Assembly: GCA_009392195.1 (NCBI GenBank)
Contig: VFGY01000036.1
Location: 1 to 47,402, forward strand
DNA: 47,402 nucleotides
DNA from: SAR202 cluster bacterium
GTDB lineage: Bacteria > Chloroflexota > Dehalococcoidia > Lucifugimonadales > OSU-TB39
Reading direction: 5' to 3'
Shown in pieces: positions 43,608-47,402 of this stretch; position 1 is the first letter of the stretch; each line of letters starts with the position of its first letter. Both the position numbers and the translations under genes were made by a program. A model generated the notes under the pieces. The model did not search any database, was not told where the DNA came from, and saw nothing but the letters and a program-made list of their open reading frames with translations.

Positions 43608-44609
43608 ATGAATAGCAATAGCACCAATAACTTTGATAATTCAATTTTAATTGACGCTTTAAACACAAGTAATTGGGGAAGTAGCAATATCTTCGACAGC
43701 CTTCAGGCAGGCAAGGTGACTGCTATCAACGCTACTACTGTATTTTGGGAAGGTTTCGAAGAAACAGTAAATAAAATGATGCTATGGAAAGAGCGTTTTA
43801 GTTTATACCAAGACAAAATCATACCAGCTCTGAATGTAGATGATATATACAATGCCAAATCGAATAATAAAACAGGAATAATTATCGGATGGCAAAATGC
43901 TTGTCCAATAGAAAACGACTTAAATAGATTACATCTATTTTATGAACTTGGAGTCAGAATAATTCAAATCACTTACAATGAGCGTAATTTGCTTGGAAAC
44001 GGTTGTTATGAAAGAAATGATGAAGGACTCAGTAATTTTGGGTTAGATGCAATAAAATTAATGAATGAATTGGGTATATTAATTGATTTATCTCACGTAG
44101 GGGATAAAACAACAAACGAGACCATCGAAAAATCTACCTTACCAGTTGCGATAACACATGCTAACTCAAGAGAATTATTCAACCACCCACGGAACAAACC
44201 AAATGACACGTTGAATTTATTGAGAGAACGAGATGGTGTTATAGGTGCAAACGGATTCCCTACCCTACTTCGTAAAGATTATGAATCAACAATAGAAGAC
44301 TATGTAGATGCAATAGAAGATCTTATAGAAAAGGTCGGGATAAACCATGTTGGAATAGGTTCTGATTTTTGCCAGGACCAACCATATTCATTTTGGAAAT
44401 ATCTATTTTCGCAACAAGGAACCAAATTCAAGGGAATACCTACAATGACAATAAAAGATCCTCATCATCACCCAGATGGAATAGAGGACCCGTCTCAAAT
44501 GCCTAATATAGCAGAACATTTATCAAACAGAGGGTATCCCAAAACAGATGTGGATAAAATAATTGGAGGAAATTGGATTCGATTATTTAAAACAGTTTGG
44601 AAGCAATAA
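43608..44609 (+). CDS. Peptidase M19 (membrane dipeptidase) family, altered metal site
   Basis: 333 residues, GAGGA before the ATG. The barrel markers of the family are seen: GWQNACPIENDL, IDLSHVGD, PVAITHANSREL, IGIGSDF-like VGIGSDFCQDQP and GGNWIRLFKTVW at the end. The canonical HxD zinc motif at the start (DGHND) reads IDALNTSNW instead, so at least one zinc ligand is missing, whereas the two later His are kept. A related non-peptidase hydrolase is possible. No signal peptide or membrane anchor, so cytoplasmic. Confidence 0.83.
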   Translation: MNSNSTNNFDNSILIDALNTSNWGSSNIFDSLQAGKVTAINATTVFWEGFEETVNKMMLWKERFSLYQDKIIPALNVDDIYNAKSNNKTGIIIGWQNACPIENDLNRLHLFYELGVRIIQITYNERNLLGNGCYERNDEGLSNFGLDAIKLMNELGILIDLSHVGDKTTNETIEKSTLPVAITHANSRELFNHPRNKPNDTLNLLRERDGVIGANGFPTLLRKDYESTIEDYVDAIEDLIEKVGINHVGIGSDFCQDQPYSFWKYLFSQQGTKFKGIPTMTIKDPHHHPDGIEDPSQMPNIAEHLSNRGYPKTDVDKIIGGNWIRLFKTVWKQ

Positions 44610-44658
44610 ATAGGTTAAACTTTATTTACAGTCACATTTTTTAGTTGGAGGAATAAAT

Positions 44659-45807
44659 ATGGGTTCACATTATAAAGGTCACGAATACGTAGTTTACGTG
44701 GGCACCTATACTGACAAAAACGATCCCGATGATCCTGCAACTAAAAGTGAAGGGATTTATGCATTTAAAACGGATTCACTTACTGGAGCTTTTACTCCTG
44801 TTTCGGTAACTTCTAATATAAAAAACCCAACATTTATAACAATTGATGATAACCAAGATTACCTATATTCGGTTACTGAAACAGGAATGGAACCAGATAA
44901 CTCTGAAGGTAATATCTACGCTTATAAAATTGATAAACAAACTGCCCGATTAGATCTTGTTAATGTACAACCTACAAACGGTCTTGGGCCATGTTATATT
45001 AGTATTAACTCTAAAGAGCCCAAATGTGTTGTTGTGGCAAATTATGGTAGTGGTAGCGTTGCATTATTTCCGGTTTCAGATAATGGCTCAGTTGGAAACA
45101 TGATCGGATTCAATAGCCATGCTGGATCAAGCGTCAATCAAGAAAGACAGGAAGCCCCTCATGCACATTTTGCAGATTATTTCATTTTGGGCAAAGATGA
45201 AACATATGTATTTTCGGCAGATTTAGGTACAGATAAGTTGTACATATACAAAATCAAATCAAATTCTTTGCAGCTTTCTCTAACGAGAGAAATCAAATTG
45301 CATGATGGTGCAGGACCAAGACATTTAACATACGATGACTCAAAAAAATATATATATCTTCTAAACGAACTAGATTCAACAGTTACTGTTTTCGACTGGG
45401 ATAATAATATGGAAATTATTCAGACAGTAACGTCACTTCCAAACGGATATTCAGAAGAGTCTTTCGCAGCAGACATACACATATCACCTAGCGGCAAATT
45501 TTTGTTAGCCACAAATCGAGGACATGACAGCATAGCAGTTTTTGCCATTGACCAATCTAACGGTCAAATAAATATTGTCGGTCATACCCCTACACAAGGA
45601 GAACACCCAAGAAACTTTGCTATGATTCAAGGCGCTAAAAACGATACCTCTTTGGTTTTCGCAGCTAATCAAGACAGCAACAATATCGTAACATTTGAAC
45701 TTAATGAAACGAGTGGTGAGTTGACTCCAAACGGTCAAATAGTCTCAGTACCTGCTCCGGTATGTATAAAACCTTTACACGCCTCTGGCTTATACAATAT
45801 ATATTAG
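44659..45807 (+). CDS. Lactonase family protein (6-phosphogluconolactonase YbhE-like)
   Basis: 382 residues forming a seven-bladed beta-propeller. Characteristic segments are YVVYVGTYTD at the start, EGIYAFKTDSLTGAF, HAHFADYF, DGAGPRHLTYDDSKKYIYLLNELDSTVTVF and GKFLLATNRGHDSI. Such proteins hydrolyse sugar-acid lactones; the family also includes muconate-cyclising enzymes. GGAGG precedes the ATG, and no signal peptide is present. With the uronate-dehydrogenase-like gene it could open the aldarolactone. It is followed by an MDR-type dehydrogenase gene on the same strand. Confidence 0.88.
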   Translation: MGSHYKGHEYVVYVGTYTDKNDPDDPATKSEGIYAFKTDSLTGAFTPVSVTSNIKNPTFITIDDNQDYLYSVTETGMEPDNSEGNIYAYKIDKQTARLDLVNVQPTNGLGPCYISINSKEPKCVVVANYGSGSVALFPVSDNGSVGNMIGFNSHAGSSVNQERQEAPHAHFADYFILGKDETYVFSADLGTDKLYIYKIKSNSLQLSLTREIKLHDGAGPRHLTYDDSKKYIYLLNELDSTVTVFDWDNNMEIIQTVTSLPNGYSEESFAADIHISPSGKFLLATNRGHDSIAVFAIDQSNGQINIVGHTPTQGEHPRNFAMIQGAKNDTSLVFAANQDSNNIVTFELNETSGELTPNGQIVSVPAPVCIKPLHASGLYNIY

Positions 45808-45827
45808 TTATTTTGGGTTTTACAACA

Positions 45828-46823
45828 ATGAAAAAATTAGTAGTAACCGGTCCAAATACAGCCGATTTCATAACAACTGAAATACCAAGCATAAATACAA
45901 ACCAAATCCTAGTAAAGACGATTTGTACAGCTATTAGCACAGGAACCGAAATCAGAGTGTATAAAGGTATTTCTATTGATGCAGACAATAAATTCATGTT
46001 TCCAAACATGCATTGGAGTTATCCAGTTGAAAATGGATATTCAACTGTGGGTGAAATAGTGGAGATTGGAAAAGATGTTTTAGGATACGAAATCGGTCAG
46101 CGAGTATTTACTTCTGAAACACATAAACAATATTCAGCATGTAATCCTCAAGATGTGTTTAAAATCCCTAGCGGTATACCAAGTGAATATGCTGCTATGT
46201 TAAATATTTTGCAAGTAGGTCATATTGCACTACGGTCTGCAAACCCAACTTTTGGAGAAAATTTGGTCATAGCAGGGCTTGGAGTAATAGGATTATCAGT
46301 ATTGGCCTATTGTAAGACATTTGGTTTTAACGCAATTGGCATTGAAACAATCTCTAAGCGCCAATTAATAGCTGAATCAATGGGAGTTTTGTCAGTTTTG
46401 AACCCCGATGACTCCAACCTTCAAAAAATAGTTGAACAAAAATTTAATGGCAATCCGCCAGATTTCGCAATAGAAGCAGCTTCCAATTGGAACGCAATCG
46501 AAATGTGCCAAGGCCTTGTTAAAGAAGACGGTAAGATAGTGGTTGTATCACGACATACAGCTGCACCCAAATATAATCCGGTAGGCCACCCATATTTTGG
46601 CAAAAGACAATCTATAATTAGTAGCTATGGATTCTCAGAAAATAACACCCGCTGGAATCGGTTGAATTGTATGAATTTAACAATACAATTATTAGAAAAT
46701 AAACGACTAGATATCTCTGCACTAATAACCGACAAAATTCAATGGGATGAACTACCCAGTATGTATGCTAAATTAAGTAACAATCCAGAAACAACAGTGG
46801 GCGTTATAGTGAATTGGAATTAA
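45828..46823 (+). CDS. Medium-chain (MDR) zinc-type alcohol dehydrogenase-like protein
   Basis: 331 residues from ATG 45828; the upstream extension of the frame has no ribosome binding site. It has the GroES-like N-terminal domain (ILVKTICTAISTGTEIRVY), then the nucleotide site VIAGLGVIGLSVLAYCKTFGF and ALPHA/beta core to the end. ISTGTE replaces the zinc-binding CGTD-type site, and the four structural-zinc Cys are absent, placing it among the BchC-like or sugar-oxidoreductase MDR branch. Substrate unknown. It is 20 bp behind the lactonase, so the two may act on the same sugar. Confidence 0.83.
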   Translation: MKKLVVTGPNTADFITTEIPSINTNQILVKTICTAISTGTEIRVYKGISIDADNKFMFPNMHWSYPVENGYSTVGEIVEIGKDVLGYEIGQRVFTSETHKQYSACNPQDVFKIPSGIPSEYAAMLNILQVGHIALRSANPTFGENLVIAGLGVIGLSVLAYCKTFGFNAIGIETISKRQLIAESMGVLSVLNPDDSNLQKIVEQKFNGNPPDFAIEAASNWNAIEMCQGLVKEDGKIVVVSRHTAAPKYNPVGHPYFGKRQSIISSYGFSENNTRWNRLNCMNLTIQLLENKRLDISALITDKIQWDELPSMYAKLSNNPETTVGVIVNWN

Positions 46824-46848
46824 TTTTCTTGTTATTATAATTTTTTAT

Positions 46849-47402
46849 ATGATACACCAAAACAACAATTCACTAAAGAAATTATATTCCTGGAACACCT
46901 ATAGAATTAATAATGCCTCAACATCTATTTTATTCGTTTTATTAACAATATTTTTATTTATCTCTTGTACTGATTCTAGTAGCGATCTAACTACCAGAAA
47001 TAATACCAACTCAAATTCTTTAGAAACATCCAATTCCAACAACCAACTAAATGAAATTCAGGATTCTCCACAAAAAAATCAACCTGAGTCGATTAATACA
47101 ACTACTAATTCGTCCAGTACTTCTAGTCCTGACTATGTCCAAACCGCTATTCAAAATCCTAAAGATACACCAACTCCCACCAATACTCCATCTCCAAAAC
47201 CAAATCCTAAACCAGAACCATCAAATTCGAACAACAACGCCACTTCCAAATCAACACCAATAGCTACGATTACTCCAATTGCTACTAAAATACCACTAGC
47301 AACTACAACACCAACAGCTACTCCTATAGTTATTCCAACAGCTACTCCTACAGCTACAGTTACTCCTACAGCTATTCCAACAGCTACTCCTATAGTTATT
47401 CC
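46849..47402 (+). CDS. Thr/Pro-rich stalk lipoprotein, cut by the right window edge
   Basis: An open frame from ATG 46849 to the last base, at least 184 residues, with no stop inside the window. A hydrophobic signal (SILFVLLTIFLFISC) ends in a lipobox with a Cys near residue 40. A long Ser/Asn/Gln-rich linker follows, then Pro-rich PTPTNTPSPKPNPKPEP, then Thr/Pro repeats. Such stalks are common in surface proteins of Chloroflexota. The repeated part is encoded by 66-base units (47311 on). The functional domain must lie beyond the window. The ribosome binding site is weak. Confidence 0.75.
   Translation, partial: MIHQNNNSLKKLYSWNTYRINNASTSILFVLLTIFLFISCTDSSSDLTTRNNTNSNSLETSNSNNQLNEIQDSPQKNQPESINTTTNSSSTSSPDYVQTAIQNPKDTPTPTNTPSPKPNPKPEPSNSNNNATSKSTPIATITPIATKIPLATTTPTATPIVIPTATPTATVTPTAIPTATPIVI
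47311..47402 (+). repeat. 66-base coding tandem repeat at the window edge
   Basis: The 24-base string starting CCAACAGCTACTCCTATAG occurs at 47311 and again at 47377, exactly 66 bases later. The intervening bases repeat the smaller ACAGCTACT-CCT element in altered form. It encodes PTATPIVIP followed by PTATPTATVTPTAI. It continues past the window, so the copy number is not known. Confidence 0.8.

Noticed and set aside
47051-47263. 70-residue plus-strand ORF beginning MKFRILHKK
   Set aside because: It is in another frame of the Thr/Pro-rich lipoprotein and arises from its repetitive codons.
47311-47402. CRISPR array
   Set aside because: The repeats are in a coding frame with related, not unique, spacers.

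Overview
This is an AT-rich bacterial window (roughly one third G+C by eye), densely packed with genes on both strands and holding no rRNA or tRNA genes that I can see. TTG and GTG starts are common and most genes have AGGAG-type ribosome binding sites. The gene content looks like a marine, heterotrophic member of the Chloroflexota (Dehalococcoidia/SAR202-like). The signs are many paralogous oxidative enzymes, an LLM/F420-type oxidoreductase, an enolase-superfamily enzyme, and a surface lipoprotein with a Thr/Pro-rich stalk. This placement is an inference from gene families and was not tested.

Layout. 1-10.5 kb: an ICL/PEP-mutase family enzyme (cut by the left edge), an ABC-F ATPase, an SDR, two phytanoyl-CoA-dioxygenase-like proteins, a uronate-dehydrogenase-like epimerase, a Gfo/Idh/MocA oxidoreductase, DinB-like, SnoaL-like and VOC proteins, and an enolase-superfamily protein. 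10.5-19 kb: a sulfur region with a YeeE/YedE (thiosulfate-type) transporter, a small unknown protein, TusA, a tandem-rhodanese lipoprotein, a beta-propeller lipoprotein and a DUF4395 membrane protein, interrupted by an orphan xanthine-dehydrogenase large subunit on the other strand. 19-36.7 kb: an LLM oxidoreductase, amidase, PLP enzyme, acetyl-xylan-esterase-like hydrolase, two PfkB sugar kinases, an FG-GAP/VCBS repeat protein, two more Gfo/Idh/MocA enzymes, a third PhyH protein, a TIM-barrel hydrolase-like protein, a GarR-like dehydrogenase, an HpcH/HpaI aldolase, an MFS transporter and an SRAP/HMCES protein. 36.7-47.4 kb: a second TIM-barrel hydrolase-like protein, a YhhQ-type transporter, a FadN-type beta-oxidation enzyme split into two genes, a glutaredoxin-like protein, an ABC-2 exporter, an M19 peptidase, a lactonase, an MDR dehydrogenase, and a Thr/Pro-rich lipoprotein cut by the right edge.

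The most striking signal is a regulatory system in the sulfur region. Three separate transcription units (10641, 14016, 18242) each begin with a homologous leader. Each leader encodes a 24-30 residue peptide carrying the block N-C-S-C-C or K-C-S-C-C and ends in a rho-independent terminator. An upstream strand (GYGAGGT) inside each leader ORF can pair with the 5' strand of the terminator (ACCTCRC), and the variable base covaries. A preceding ACTAC strand, directly after the cysteine codons, can sequester part of that upstream strand. This is the geometry of a trp-type ribosome-mediated attenuator with cysteine as the sensed amino acid. It sits upstream of a thiosulfate importer/sulfur-relay operon, a beta-propeller lipoprotein and a DUF4395 protein. 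I infer a cysteine-starvation regulon that raises sulfur uptake when Cys-tRNA is scarce.

The rest of the window reads as catabolism of sugar acids, fatty acids and oxidised organic compounds. The Udh-like enzyme, lactonase, enolase-superfamily protein, KDG-type kinase, HpcH/HpaI aldolase and GarR-like reductase could together form a uronate/aldarate route, although they are scattered and not in one operon.
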